Part shown: piece after piece, positions 17,594 to 27,304 of the stretch
How the letters are laid out: each line of letters starts with the position of its first letter
How positions within the stretch are numbered: position 1 is the stretch's first letter
Assembly: GCF_019599045.1 (NCBI RefSeq)
Contig: NZ_CP080623.1
Span: forward strand, 2,688,501 to 2,752,500
Direction of reading: 5' to 3'
DNA from: Roseovarius sp. SCSIO 43702
GTDB lineage: Bacteria > Pseudomonadota > Alphaproteobacteria > Rhodobacterales > Rhodobacteraceae
DNA length: 64,000 nucleotides
Translations under genes and position numbers: made by a program
The notes under the pieces: model-generated
Databases searched by the model: none
Seen by the model: the letters and a program-made list of their open reading frames with translations, nothing else
What the model was told of the DNA's origin: nothing

Positions 17594-17665
17594 TTTCATG
17601 CCGTCCCGCCGCAGCACGTTGAGGAGCCTGCTGCCCGGTGACGTTCAACACACTGGGAGGACTTC

Positions 17666-19036
17666 ATGTCAAAATCCAATTTCACGCGTCGCGGCCTGCT
17701 CAAGACCGGCACCATCGCCGGTGTCGGCCTCGCGATGCCGACGATCTTCACCGCATCCTCGGCGCGCGCCTTCACCAATGAACCGACGGGCGATACCGTC
17801 ACGCTCGGCTTCAACGTGCCTCAGAGCGGCCCCTACGCCGACGAGGGCGCGGACGAACTGCGCGCCTACAAGCTGGCGGTCGAGCACCTGAACGGCGAAG
17901 GCGACGGCGGGATGATGCAGACCTTCTCGTCCAAGGCGCTGCAAGGCAACGGCATCATGGGCAAGAAGGTCGAGTTCGTCACGGGCGACACGCAGACCAA
18001 GTCGGACGCCGCCCGCGCATCGGCGAAGTCGATGATCGAGAAGGACGGGGCGGTGATGATCACCGGCGGGTCGTCTTCGGGCGTGGCCGTCGCCGTGCAG
18101 GCGCTCTGCCAGGAAGCGGGCGTCATCTTCATGGCGGGCCTCACGCACTCCAACGATACCACGGGCAAGGACCGCAAGGCCAACGGCTTCCGCCACTTCT
18201 TCAACAGCTACATGTCGGGCGCGGCCCTCGCGCCGGTACTCGCCGAAGCCTATGGCAAGGATCGCAAGGCCTATCACCTGACAGCCGACTACAACTGGGG
18301 CTATACCACCGAAGAAGCCATCAGAGACTCGACCGAGGCGATGGGCTGGGAGACTGTGAACGCGGTCAAGACGCCGCTCACGCAGACGGACTTCTCATCC
18401 TACATCGCACCGGTGCTTCAGTCGGGCGCGGACGTGCTGGTGCTCAACCACTACGGCGGCAACATGGTCAACTCGCTCACCAACGCGGTGCAGTTCGGCT
18501 TGCGCTCGAAAGAGGTCAACGGGAAGCAGTTCGAGATCATCGTGCCGCTCTACTCCGAGCTCATGGCGCGGGGCGCGGGCGAGAACATCGCCGGCATCCT
18601 CGGCTCGCAGAACTGGGACTGGAAACTCGAGAACGAGATGGGTGACCGCTATGTCGGCACCAACGCCTTCGTGCAGTCCTTCGGCGACAAGTACGGCTTC
18701 CCGCCCAGCCAGGCGGCGCATACCTGCTACGTGCAGACCCTGCTCTATGCCGATGCCGTCGAGCGCGCCGGCAGCTTCGATCCCTGCGCGGTCGTCGAGG
18801 CGCTCGAAGGCTTCGAGTTCGACGGTCTGGGCAACGGCCCGACGCTCTACCGCGCCGAAGACCACCAGTGCTTCAAGGACGTCGTCGTCGTGCGGGGCAA
18901 GGAGAACCCGGAGAACGAGTTCGACCTCGTGGAGATCGTCAAGGTCACGCCGGTCGACCAGGTCACCTATGCTCCCGACGCCCCGCAGTTCGGCGGCGCG
19001 GAGGCAAGCCTCGGGTCCTGCAGCACCGGCGCGTAA
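17666..19036 (+). CDS. ABC transporter substrate-binding protein (LIV/urea type)
   Basis: A 456-residue periplasmic binding protein of the type-I (Leu/Ile/Val-binding, Peripla_BP_6) fold. The N-terminus carries a twin-arginine-type signal (FTRRGLLKTGTIAGVGLAMP, cleavage near ARA-F around residue 36), so export may use the Tat route. The mature protein has GFNVPQSGPYADEGADELRA and later motifs usual for this family. It starts a five-gene importer operon (binding protein, two permeases, two ATPases). Substrate cannot be read from sequence; the neighbouring ScfR regulator and acetyl-CoA synthetase suggest an organic acid or an amino acid leading to acetyl-CoA. GGGAGGAC precedes the start. Confidence 0.9.
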   Translation: MSKSNFTRRGLLKTGTIAGVGLAMPTIFTASSARAFTNEPTGDTVTLGFNVPQSGPYADEGADELRAYKLAVEHLNGEGDGGMMQTFSSKALQGNGIMGKKVEFVTGDTQTKSDAARASAKSMIEKDGAVMITGGSSSGVAVAVQALCQEAGVIFMAGLTHSNDTTGKDRKANGFRHFFNSYMSGAALAPVLAEAYGKDRKAYHLTADYNWGYTTEEAIRDSTEAMGWETVNAVKTPLTQTDFSSYIAPVLQSGADVLVLNHYGGNMVNSLTNAVQFGLRSKEVNGKQFEIIVPLYSELMARGAGENIAGILGSQNWDWKLENEMGDRYVGTNAFVQSFGDKYGFPPSQAAHTCYVQTLLYADAVERAGSFDPCAVVEALEGFEFDGLGNGPTLYRAEDHQCFKDVVVVRGKENPENEFDLVEIVKVTPVDQVTYAPDAPQFGGAEASLGSCSTGA

Positions 19037-19052
19037 CGCGCGCTGAAAGGCC

Positions 19053-19083
19053 GGTCATGGCGACGGCTCGCGTCGCCATGACC
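19053..19083 (+). other. Strong intergenic hairpin after the binding-protein gene
   Basis: Perfect 13-bp stem GGTCATGGCGACG/CGTCGCCATGACC (19053-19065 and 19071-19083) with loop GCTCG and no T-tract. It follows the binding-protein stop by 16 bases and precedes the first permease by 110. Hairpins here often stabilise the upstream message so that binding protein exceeds permease. Confidence 0.75.
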
Positions 19084-19193
19084 CTCCCCTTCCATCCGGC
19101 CGATGGGCGCATCTTCACGGGCGCGCTGCCATCCCGGCCACCTCTCCGGCAGCTATCGGCCCGGAGACCCCCTGTTACCGTGGGACGGAACAC

Positions 19194-20231
19194 ATGGACG
19201 CATTTCTGCTGCAAATTCTCAACGGGCTCGACAAGGGCTCGGCCTATGCGCTCATCGCGCTCGGCCTCACGCTGATCTTCGGCACGCTCGGAGTGGTGAA
19301 CTTCGCGCACGGCGCACTCTTCATGCTGGGCGCGTTTTGCGCGGTGACGGTGAACAAGCTGCTGACGCTGGGCTTCGTCCCCGAGGAGGCTGAAAACACG
19401 AGTGTCGGCGGCTTCAGCTTCGGCGCGGCGAAAGAGACGCCATATGTGGAATACTGGTTCGGCGAATCCGTCGGATCGGCCCTCGTCGACTGGGCGGTAC
19501 CACTCTCGATACTCTTTGCCATCCCGGTGATGATCGGCATCGGCGTCGCCATGGAGCGCGGGCTTATCAAGCATTTCTACAAGCGCCCGCATGCGGACCA
19601 GATCCTGGTGACTTTCGGTCTCGCGATCGTGCTTCAGGAGATCATCAAGTATTTCTACGGCGCCAACCCCATTCCCACGCCCGCGCCCGACGCCTTTCGC
19701 GGCTCGTTCGATTTCGGCGCGATGCTGGGCTTCGATCCCAACACGATCATCTATCCCTACTGGAGGCTCGTCTATTTCGCCTTCGCTGCAGTCGTGATCG
19801 GCGCGGTCTTCGCCTTCCTGCAATTCACCACCTTCGGCATGGTCGTGCGGGCGGGCATGGCCGACCGCGAGACGGTTGGCCTCCTCGGGATCAATATCGA
19901 CAAGCGGTTCACGATCATGTTCGGCATCGCGGCCGCCGTCGCGGGGCTTGCGGGGGTCATGTATACGCCGATCAACTCACCGAACTACCACATGGGCATG
20001 GATTTCCTCGTGCTCAGCTTCGTGGTCGTGGTGGTTGGCGGCATGGGCTCTCTTCCCGGCGCCGTTCTCGCGGGATTCCTGCTGGGCATCCTCGAAAGCT
20101 TCGCCTCAATGGCAGTCGTGCTCGAGACCCTGCCCGGCATCAACCAGATCGTGATCTACCTGGTCGCCATCATCATTCTGCTCACGCGTCCGCGTGGCCT
20201 CATGGGCCGCAAGGGCGTGATGGAGGACTAA
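19194..20231 (+). CDS. ABC transporter permease (LivH-type)
   Basis: A 345-residue inner-membrane permease. The N-terminus LQILNGLDKGSAYALIALGL, followed by LTLIFGTLGVVNFAHGALFM, is the LivH signature; about eight helices follow, and the cytoplasmic coupling region contains MADRETVGLLGINIDKRF. It carries an insertion near residues 60-100 with few hydrophobic residues (EEAENTSVGGFSFGAAKETP), which is longer than in E. coli LivH. Four bases separate it from the next permease. It pairs with that permease and the two ATPases to form the importer. Confidence 0.93.
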   Translation: MDAFLLQILNGLDKGSAYALIALGLTLIFGTLGVVNFAHGALFMLGAFCAVTVNKLLTLGFVPEEAENTSVGGFSFGAAKETPYVEYWFGESVGSALVDWAVPLSILFAIPVMIGIGVAMERGLIKHFYKRPHADQILVTFGLAIVLQEIIKYFYGANPIPTPAPDAFRGSFDFGAMLGFDPNTIIYPYWRLVYFAFAAVVIGAVFAFLQFTTFGMVVRAGMADRETVGLLGINIDKRFTIMFGIAAAVAGLAGVMYTPINSPNYHMGMDFLVLSFVVVVVGGMGSLPGAVLAGFLLGILESFASMAVVLETLPGINQIVIYLVAIIILLTRPRGLMGRKGVMED

Positions 20232-20234
20232 CAC

Positions 20235-21443
20235 ATGCTCGGTCTGAACAAGAAAGACTTCCTGCTTCTGCTCATCGTGACGGCGCTCGCGATCCTGGCG
20301 CCCTTCATTCTGAACCCCTTCCCCGAAGGCTCCACCATGGCGCAGTTCAACGCGGGCTATCCCGACCTGATGCAGCGCTTCGTGATCTTCGGCATCTTCG
20401 CGATCGGCTTCAACATCCTCTTCGGTCTGACGGGCTACCTTTCCTTCGGGCACGCGGCCTTCCTCGGCGTCGGCTCCTACGCGGCGATCTGGATGATGAA
20501 GCTTCTGACCATGAACGTGCTACCTGCGATGTTCATGGCCATCGTCGTGGCGGGGATCTTCTCGCTGCTGGTGGGCTACATCTCGCTGCGGCGGTCGGGG
20601 ATCTACTTCTCGATTCTGACCCTCGCCTTCGCGCAGATGTCCTACGCGCTGGCCTATTCGGTGCTGACGCCGATCACGGGCGGCGAGACCGGGCTTCAGC
20701 CCAAGCACACCGATCCGCGGATCCTCGACGGCGCGAGCGACGGCTTCCTGCCGCAGGCCAACCTCTTCGGCCTAGACATGGGCGCCAGCCTCGAGATCAA
20801 CGCCGGCAGCTGGCTCTTCACGCTCAACGCGGGATACTACCTGGCCGCCTTCATCATGCTTCTCAGCTTCTATCTCTCGATCCGTATCTTCCGCTCCCCC
20901 TTCGGCATGATGCTGCGCGCGGTGAAATCGAACCAGCAGCGGATGAACTACACCGGTCTCAACACGCGGCCCTACACGCTCGCGGCCTTCGTGATCTCGG
21001 GCATGTATGCGGGTCTCGCCGGCGGGCTGCTCGTGGCGATGGACACGCAGGTCGGCCCCGAGCGGATGTTCTGGACGGCCTCGGGGGAAGTGGTGCTGAT
21101 GACGATCCTCGGCGGCGCGGGCTCGCTCATCGGGCCGGTGCTGGGCGCGGGCATGATCCGTTACATGGAAAACATCGTCTCCAAGATCAATGAGGGCATC
21201 CTGCATCAGTGGTTCTCGTTCCTGCCCGACGGGCTCGAGGACGTCATGGTCGCCATCGTCTATCCCTTCGTGGGCAAGGGCTGGCACCTGACGCTGGGTC
21301 TGATCTTCATGCTGGTGGTGATCTTCCTCCCCGGCGGACTTGTCGAGGGCGGGCAGCGCATCGGCCGACTGTTCCGCCGCCGCGACAAGAAGGCGGGCGG
21401 GGTCGAGGACGACGCCGCCCAGCAACGCAACCCCGCCGAATAA
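20235..21443 (+). CDS. ABC transporter permease (LivM-type)
   Basis: A 402-residue inner-membrane permease of the LivM group. Typical blocks are [20 protein letters not shown], the coupling-loop region [20 protein letters not shown], and [20 protein letters not shown]. The C-terminus is charged ([20 protein letters not shown]). An insertion of about 30 residues lies between [11 protein letters not shown] and the next helix. It is the second membrane subunit of the five-gene importer and ends 11 bases before the first ATPase start. Confidence 0.93.
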   Translation: MLGLNKKDFLLLLIVTALAILAPFILNPFPEGSTMAQFNAGYPDLMQRFVIFGIFAIGFNILFGLTGYLSFGHAAFLGVGSYAAIWMMKLLTMNVLPAMFMAIVVAGIFSLLVGYISLRRSGIYFSILTLAFAQMSYALAYSVLTPITGGETGLQPKHTDPRILDGASDGFLPQANLFGLDMGASLEINAGSWLFTLNAGYYLAAFIMLLSFYLSIRIFRSPFGMMLRAVKSNQQRMNYTGLNTRPYTLAAFVISGMYAGLAGGLLVAMDTQVGPERMFWTASGEVVLMTILGGAGSLIGPVLGAGMIRYMENIVSKINEGILHQWFSFLPDGLEDVMVAIVYPFVGKGWHLTLGLIFMLVVIFLPGGLVEGGQRIGRLFRRRDKKAGGVEDDAAQQRNPAE

Positions 21444-21454
21444 GGAGGCGCGAG

Positions 21455-22210
21455 ATGGGAATTCTCGAAGTCAAGAACGTGAACAAGCGCTTCGGCGGGT
21501 TGAAGGCCCTGAGCGACGTCAATCTCAGCGTCGAGGAAAACACCGTCCATGCCATCATCGGGCCCAACGGCGCGGGCAAGTCGACCTTGCTCAACTGCCT
21601 CATCGGCAAGCTCATTCCCGATACCGGAAGCGTCTTGTTCGACGGGCAGTCGGTCCTGGGTCGGAAGCCCTACGAGATCTGCCAGATGGGCATCTCCCGC
21701 GTGTTCCAGACGCCCGAGATCTTCGGCGATCTCACCGTGCTGGAAAACATGATGATCCCGATCTTCGCCAAGCGTGACGGGGCCTTCCGAATGCATGCGC
21801 TCGAGATGACCGGCAGCGAACGCGAGATCATCGCGCAGGCCGAGAGCATCCTCGAAAGCCTCAACATGGCCGACAAGCGTCACATGCACACCGCCTCGAT
21901 GAGCCGTGGCGACAAGCGGAGGCTCGAGATCGGCATGTGCCTCAGCCAGAACCCCCGGCTGCTGCTGCTCGACGAGCCGACCGCGGGAATGGCGCGCGCC
22001 GACACGAACAACACCATCGACCTGCTGAAACAGATCAGGGACGAGCGCGACATCACCATCGCGATCATCGAGCATGACATGCACGTGGTCTTCAGCCTGG
22101 CCGAGAGGATCACGGTGCTCGCGCAGGGCACACCGCTCGTCGAGGACACTCCCGAGAAGATCAAGGGCCACCCCAAGGTCCGCGAAGCCTATCTGGGCGA
22201 AGCCGCCTGA
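21455..22210 (+). CDS. ABC transporter ATP-binding protein (LivG-type)
   Basis: A 251-residue ATPase. Walker A is GPNGAGKS, the Q-loop region is ISRVFQTPEIFGDLTVLENM, the signature is MSRGDKRRLEIGM (degenerate relative to LSGGQ), Walker B is LLLLDEPTAGM and the H-loop is IIEHDM. The start at 21455 (MGILEVKNVNKRFGG) has AAGGAGG just upstream and gives normal length. SRGDK in place of the usual LSGGQ/LSYGQ is seen in urea-type and related LivG subfamilies. It is followed by the LivF-type ATPase after 21 bases. Confidence 0.93.
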   Translation: MGILEVKNVNKRFGGLKALSDVNLSVEENTVHAIIGPNGAGKSTLLNCLIGKLIPDTGSVLFDGQSVLGRKPYEICQMGISRVFQTPEIFGDLTVLENMMIPIFAKRDGAFRMHALEMTGSEREIIAQAESILESLNMADKRHMHTASMSRGDKRRLEIGMCLSQNPRLLLLDEPTAGMARADTNNTIDLLKQIRDERDITIAIIEHDMHVVFSLAERITVLAQGTPLVEDTPEKIKGHPKVREAYLGEAA

Positions 22211-22231
22211 CGCGGCGAAAGGAACACACCG

Positions 22232-22987
22232 ATGACCGAGAGACCCGATTTTTCCAAGCATGCCAACCAGGCCGCCACCGCGCCGGCGTTCCTGTCGGTC
22301 TGGGGGCTGCAATCCTATTACGGCGAAAGCTACATCGTGCAGGACATCAGCTTCAATGTCCACGAGGGCGAGATCCTGGCGCTTCTGGGCCGCAACGGCG
22401 CGGGCAAGACCACCACGCTGCGGTCGATCGCGCGGATGGACAATCCGCAGGTGCATCACGGCGAGATATGGCTCGACCATCAGCCGTTGCACAAGATGAA
22501 CTCGCACCAGGCGGCGGTGGCGGGCATAGGCCTCGTCCCCGAGGACCGGCGCATCATTCCCGGTCTCACCGTCGAGGAAAACCTTCAACTCGCCCAGATC
22601 GCCCCGCCGGTCGGCTGGTCCATCGAACGGCTCTACGATCTTTTCCCGCGTCTCGCCGAGCGTCGCAAGCAGGAGGGTGTGACCCTTTCGGGCGGCGAGC
22701 AGCAGATGCTCGCCGTGGCGCGTGCGCTGGCACGCGACATCAAGGTGCTGCTCCTCGACGAGCCCTACGAGGGGCTCGCCCCCGTGATCGTTGACGAGAT
22801 CGAGAAGACGCTGCGCATCATCAAGGAACAGGGGATCACCACCATCCTCGTCGAGCAGAACGCGGTGCGCGCGCTCAACCTCTCGGATCGCGCGATCATT
22901 CTCGACACCGGCGGGATCGTTTTCGACGGAAGCGCGACCGAGGTGCTCGAGAACGAGAAGCTGCGCGCCGAATACCTGGCGATCTGA
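22232..22987 (+). CDS. ABC transporter ATP-binding protein (LivF-type)
   Basis: A 251-residue ATPase that completes the importer. Walker A is GRNGAGKT, the signature is [15 protein letters not shown], Walker B is [13 protein letters not shown] and the switch residue lies in ILVEQN, which replaces the usual His with Gln as in LivF proteins generally. About 20 extra residues precede the first strand ([20 protein letters not shown]). It is the last transporter gene; acetyl-CoA synthetase begins 86 bases later on the same strand and may share the transcript. Confidence 0.93.
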   Translation: MTERPDFSKHANQAATAPAFLSVWGLQSYYGESYIVQDISFNVHEGEILALLGRNGAGKTTTLRSIARMDNPQVHHGEIWLDHQPLHKMNSHQAAVAGIGLVPEDRRIIPGLTVEENLQLAQIAPPVGWSIERLYDLFPRLAERRKQEGVTLSGGEQQMLAVARALARDIKVLLLDEPYEGLAPVIVDEIEKTLRIIKEQGITTILVEQNAVRALNLSDRAIILDTGGIVFDGSATEVLENEKLRAEYLAI

Positions 22988-23073
22988 CACCTCCCGGCGG
23001 TCGCGGGTTGCACTGCCCCGCGCGCCGCTTCAGTATCCCTTACCAAACGTCACCCCCAAGTCAAAGGTGCCCC

Positions 23074-25023
23074 ATGTCCGACAAGACCTATCCGCCCTCC
23101 GACGAGATCGTGAAGAACGCCCACGTGGATGCCGCGACCTACGAGAAGATGTATGCGGCGTCCATCGACGACCCCGAGGGGTTCTGGAAGGAACACGCCC
23201 AGCGGATCGACTGGATCGAGCCGTTCACCAAGGTCAAGAACGTGGATTTCACGCTGGGCAACGTGTCGATCAAATGGTTCGAGGACGGCAAGCTCAACGT
23301 CGCCGCCAATTGCGTCGACCGCCACCTTAAGGACCGCGGCGACCAGACAGCGATCATCTGGGAACCCGATGATCCCGAGGGCGAGGCGCAGCATATCACC
23401 TATCGGCAGATGCACACGCATGTCTGCAAGTTCGCCAACGTTCTCAAGGCGATGGGCGTGGGTAAGGGTGACCGCGTGGTGATCTATCTGCCGATGATCC
23501 CGCAAGCGGCCTATGCCATGCTGGCCTGTGCGCGGATCGGTGCAATCCATTCCATCGTCTTCGCGGGCTTCTCGCCCGACGCGCTTGGTGCGCGGATCCA
23601 TGGATGCGATGCCAAGGTCGTCATCACCTCCGATGGTGCGCCGCGCGGCGGACGTGTGACCAATCTCAAGGACAACGTGAACAAGGCGCTGCTGAGCGAT
23701 TACGACGACGTGAAATGTCTCGTTGTCAAACACACCGGGCAGCAGATCGCCTGGCGCGACGGTCTGGATTTCTGGCTGCACGAGGAGGAGGAGAAGGTCT
23801 CCGATGACTGCCCGCCCGAGCCGGTGGGCGCCGAGGATCCGCTCTTCATCCTCTACACCTCGGGATCGACAGGCCAGCCGAAGGGCGTGGTTCACACCAC
23901 CGGCGGCTACCTCGTCTACGCGGCGATGACCCACGAGATCACGTTCGACTACCATGATGGCGACATCTACTGGTGCACGGCCGATGTGGGCTGGGTCACG
24001 GGCCACAGCTATATCGTCTACGGGCCGCTCGCCAACGGTGCGACGACGCTCATGTTCGAAGGGGTGCCGACATATCCCGACGCGAGCCGTTTCTGGCAGG
24101 TTTGCGACAAGCACAAGGTCAACCAGTTCTACACCGCCCCCACCGCCATTCGCGCGCTGATGGGCCAGGGCGACGACTACGTGACGAAATGCGATCTGTC
24201 GTCGCTCAAGATCCTGGGAACCGTGGGCGAGCCCATCAATCCCGAGGCATGGAACTGGTATAACGAGGTCGTCGGCAAGGGCCGCTGCCCCATCGTCGAC
24301 ACCTGGTGGCAGACCGAGACGGGCGGGCACATGATGACCCCCCTGCCCGGTGCCCACGCGACCAAGCCGGGCGCGGCGATGAAACCCTTCTTCGGCGTGA
24401 AACCTGTCGTGCTCGAGCCGCAATCGGGCGACGAGATCCAGGAGAACCCCGCCGAAGGTGTGCTCTGCATCGCCGATAGCTGGCCGGGTCAGATGCGCAC
24501 CGTCTGGGGCGACCACGAACGCTTCGAGAAGACCTATTTCTCGGACTACAAGGGTTACTATTTCGCCGGCGACGGGTGCCGCAGGGATGCCGATGGCGAC
24601 TACTGGATCACGGGCCGCGTCGATGACGTGATCAACGTCTCGGGCCACCGCATGGGCACCGCCGAGGTGGAAAGCGCGCTTGTCGCGCATCCCAAGGTCT
24701 CGGAAGCGGCGGTCGTGGGCTATCCGCACAAGGTCAAGGGACAGGGCATCTATTGCTATGTCACCCTGATGGGAGGCGTGGAATATACCGACGATCTCAA
24801 GGCCGAGCTGCGCAACTGGGTCCGGCAGGAGATCGGGCCCATCGCGTCGCCGGACCTGATCCAGTGGGCGCCGGGCCTGCCCAAGACCCGCTCGGGCAAG
24901 ATCATGCGCCGCATCCTGCGCAAGATCGCCGAGAACGACTACGGGTCGCTGGGGGACACGTCGACGCTGGCCGATCCGACGGTCGTGGAAGACCTGGTCG
25001 AGAACCGGATGAACCGCGACTGA
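23074..25023 (+). CDS. acs: Acetyl-CoA synthetase
   Basis: A 649-residue AMP-forming acetate:CoA ligase that makes acetyl-CoA from acetate, ATP and CoA through acetyl-AMP. Visible motifs are the phosphate-binding loop [56 protein letters not shown], and the acetylatable lysine in [11 protein letters not shown], which is Lys609 by my count, as in well-studied Acs proteins. Length is normal. The ATG at 23074 follows AAAGG; the longer open frame upstream is not Acs-like. Its position after the importer and near the ScfR regulator suggests control by carbon source. Confidence 0.96.
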   Translation: MSDKTYPPSDEIVKNAHVDAATYEKMYAASIDDPEGFWKEHAQRIDWIEPFTKVKNVDFTLGNVSIKWFEDGKLNVAANCVDRHLKDRGDQTAIIWEPDDPEGEAQHITYRQMHTHVCKFANVLKAMGVGKGDRVVIYLPMIPQAAYAMLACARIGAIHSIVFAGFSPDALGARIHGCDAKVVITSDGAPRGGRVTNLKDNVNKALLSDYDDVKCLVVKHTGQQIAWRDGLDFWLHEEEEKVSDDCPPEPVGAEDPLFILYTSGSTGQPKGVVHTTGGYLVYAAMTHEITFDYHDGDIYWCTADVGWVTGHSYIVYGPLANGATTLMFEGVPTYPDASRFWQVCDKHKVNQFYTAPTAIRALMGQGDDYVTKCDLSSLKILGTVGEPINPEAWNWYNEVVGKGRCPIVDTWWQTETGGHMMTPLPGAHATKPGAAMKPFFGVKPVVLEPQSGDEIQENPAEGVLCIADSWPGQMRTVWGDHERFEKTYFSDYKGYYFAGDGCRRDADGDYWITGRVDDVINVSGHRMGTAEVESALVAHPKVSEAAVVGYPHKVKGQGIYCYVTLMGGVEYTDDLKAELRNWVRQEIGPIASPDLIQWAPGLPKTRSGKIMRRILRKIAENDYGSLGDTSTLADPTVVEDLVENRMNRD

Positions 25024-25388
25024 CGCGCAGGTCGGATGCGCGGCAAGATCGCCCATCCCCGGCGGGATCAAGCCTCTCGTCGGGGTCGGAGGGCTTGCGC
25101 GCGACAGGCATCCCGAGTGCATGGCCCTACGCCGCGGCCCGTGCCGGCGGCGGCGAAAATGGCGCATTTTCCACATCGGTATCCATGTCGGCATCCACGT
25201 CGGTATTACGTCGGTGCATTGACCCCTGGCCCGCGAACCTCATCCTCCTGCCGCGCAGCCGGCGAATTCGGCAGAGGCCTGCCGCACAAGTCCGCTTTCC
25301 TAGGTCTCGCGCATGGCCTATAAGGGCTGAAAAACCGAACACGGGTTCGGGCCTGTCCCGAAAGCCCCTGCAATGGTCGAGGAACTTG
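25024..25388. other. Intergenic region between acs and accB
   Basis: A 365-base stretch without a convincing gene. It holds the second copy of the 12-bp-unit repeat, and downstream a TATAAG (25319-25324) about 70 bases before accB that could be a -10 element. I see no protein-like frame; open frames here read through the repeat. Confidence 0.6.
25161..25217 (-). repeat. Copy 2 of a dispersed 12-bp-unit tandem repeat
   Basis: On the minus strand: leader GCACCGACGTA (25207-25217), units ATACCGACGTGG (25195-25206), ATGCCGACATGG (25183-25194) and ATACCGATGTGG (25171-25182), then AAAATGCGCC (25161-25170). The right end continues into a palindrome, GAAAATG CGC CATTTTC. The layout matches copy 1 at 8318-8375 in inverted orientation. 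Confidence 0.85.
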
Positions 25389-25898
25389 ATGGCACAGAAC
25401 AAGCACGAGGACGACGTCGCCTTCATCAGGGCGCTGGCGGAACTTCTCAACGAGAACGACCTGACCGAGCTTCAGGTCAAGCGCGACTACGGCGAGGATG
25501 ACAGCCTGAATGTCCGCGTGAGTCGCCGCAAGGAGGTCGTGGCCCATGCCCAGGCCGCTCCAGCGCCCGCCCCTGCCCCCGCGCCGCACGCGCCCGGCGC
25601 ACCCGCGCAGGCCCCCGGCGCCACCGCGCCGCAGGGCGAAACCGCCGAGGACCCCGCGAGCCATCCCGGCGCCGTCACCTCCCCGATGGTCGGCACCGTC
25701 TACATGCAGGCCGAGCCGGGCGCCCCGAGCTTCGTCAAGACCGGAGACCAGGTGAGCGAGGGCGACACGCTGCTCATCATCGAGGCGATGAAGACGATGA
25801 ACCACATTCCCGCGCCGCGCGCGGGCACGGTGAAACGCATCCTCGTCGAAGACGGCGCCGCCGTCGAATACGGCGCGCCGCTCATGATCATCGAATAA
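25389..25898 (+). CDS. accB: Biotin carboxyl carrier protein of acetyl-CoA carboxylase
   Basis: A 169-residue carrier that shuttles carboxyl-biotin between the biotin carboxylase and carboxyltransferase of acetyl-CoA carboxylase, the first step of fatty acid synthesis. An N-terminal helical region is followed by a Pro/Ala-rich linker (about residues 57-85) and a biotinyl domain with Lys135 in IEAMKTMNH. The ATG at 25389 has GAGGAA upstream and gives the usual N-terminus ([19 protein letters not shown]). accC starts 14 bases after the stop codon, the standard accBC operon. Confidence 0.96.
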   Translation: MAQNKHEDDVAFIRALAELLNENDLTELQVKRDYGEDDSLNVRVSRRKEVVAHAQAAPAPAPAPAPHAPGAPAQAPGATAPQGETAEDPASHPGAVTSPMVGTVYMQAEPGAPSFVKTGDQVSEGDTLLIIEAMKTMNHIPAPRAGTVKRILVEDGAAVEYGAPLMIIE

Positions 25899-25912
25899 AG
25901 GCCACGCCCCTC

Positions 25913-27262
25913 ATGTTCGACAAAATCCTCGTCGCAAACCGGGGCGAAATCGCCCTTCGGGTCATCCGCGCCGCGCGCGAGATGGGAATCAGGTCCGTGG
26001 CCGTCCATTCCACCGCCGACGTCGATGCCATGCATGTGCGCATGGCCGACGAATCGGTGTGCATCGGCCCGCCTCCCAGCACCGACAGCTATCTCTCGAT
26101 CCCCGCGATCATCGCCGCCTGCGAGGTCACGGGCGCGCAGGCGATCCATCCCGGCTATGGCTTCCTGTCGGAAAACGCGAATTTCGTGCAGATCGTCGAG
26201 GATCACGACCTCACATTCATCGGCCCCACCGCCGAACATATCCGCGTCATGGGTGACAAGATCACCGCCAAGGACACGATGAAGGCCCTCGGCGTGCCAT
26301 GCGTGCCGGGCTCGGAAGGGGGCGTCCCCGACCTCGCGGCGGCCAAGGCGCTCTGTGACGAGATCGACTATCCGGTGATCGTCAAGGCCACGGCCGGGGG
26401 CGGCGGGCGCGGCATGAAGGTCGCGAAGACCGCCGCCGAACTGGAACGCGCGTTCATGACCGCACGGTCCGAGGCCAAGGCGGCCTTCGGCAATGACGAG
26501 GTCTATATCGAGAAATACCTCACCACGCCGCGCCACATCGAGATCCAGGTCTTCGGCGACGGCAAGGGCCGCGCCGTTCACCTGGGCGAACGCGACTGCT
26601 CGCTCCAGCGCCGCCACCAGAAAGTTCTCGAAGAAGCACCCGGCCCTTGCATCTCCGACGAGGAACGCGCGCGCATCGGCAAGGTCTGCGCCGACGCCGT
26701 GGCCCGCATCAACTACGCCGGGGCAGGCACGATCGAGTTTCTCTACGAGAAGGGCGAGTTCTATTTCATCGAGATGAACACCCGCCTCCAGGTCGAGCAT
26801 CCCGTCACCGAGGCGATTTTCGGCGTCGACCTCGTGCAGGAACAGATCCGCGTGGCCGAGGGGCTTCCGATGTCCTTCACGCAGGAGGATCTGATCATCA
26901 ACGGCCATGCCATCGAGGTGCGGATCAACGCCGAGAAGGTGCCCGAATTCTCGCCCCGCCCCGGCCGCATCACGCAGTTCCATGCGCCCGGCGGCCTTGG
27001 CGTGCGGATGGATTCGGCGCTTTATGACGGCTATTCGATCCCACCCTATTACGACAGCCTCATCGCCAAGCTGATCGTGCACGGCCCCGACCGCAAGGCC
27101 GCCATCGCGCGGCTTCACCGCGCGCTGGGAGAGCTCATCGTCGATGGCGTCGAGACCACCGTGCCGCTCTTTCACAGGCTGCTGGACGAAGAGGCGGTGC
27201 TCACGGGCGACTACAACATCCACTGGCTCGAACAGTGGCTCGAGAGCGATCCCTTTTCCTGA
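25913..27262 (+). CDS. accC: Acetyl-CoA carboxylase, biotin carboxylase subunit
   Basis: A 449-residue ATP-grasp enzyme that carboxylates the biotin on AccB with bicarbonate and ATP. It begins with [20 protein letters not shown], has the glycine-rich ATP-binding loop [12 protein letters not shown], and the catalytic-site segments [31 protein letters not shown] and [16 protein letters not shown]. Length is normal for bacterial AccC. It is co-transcribed with accB and ends 42 bases before aat. Confidence 0.97.
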   Translation: MFDKILVANRGEIALRVIRAAREMGIRSVAVHSTADVDAMHVRMADESVCIGPPPSTDSYLSIPAIIAACEVTGAQAIHPGYGFLSENANFVQIVEDHDLTFIGPTAEHIRVMGDKITAKDTMKALGVPCVPGSEGGVPDLAAAKALCDEIDYPVIVKATAGGGGRGMKVAKTAAELERAFMTARSEAKAAFGNDEVYIEKYLTTPRHIEIQVFGDGKGRAVHLGERDCSLQRRHQKVLEEAPGPCISDEERARIGKVCADAVARINYAGAGTIEFLYEKGEFYFIEMNTRLQVEHPVTEAIFGVDLVQEQIRVAEGLPMSFTQEDLIINGHAIEVRINAEKVPEFSPRPGRITQFHAPGGLGVRMDSALYDGYSIPPYYDSLIAKLIVHGPDRKAAIARLHRALGELIVDGVETTVPLFHRLLDEEAVLTGDYNIHWLEQWLESDPFS

Positions 27263-27304
27263 ACCGCCGCGCCACGGATCGCGGCGGCCTTCGCGAAACA
27301 GATC

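Noticed and set aside
21260..22990. A 576-codon minus-strand open frame opposite the ABC ATPase genes.
   Set aside because: Antisense shadow of two clear ATPases; no motifs of its own.
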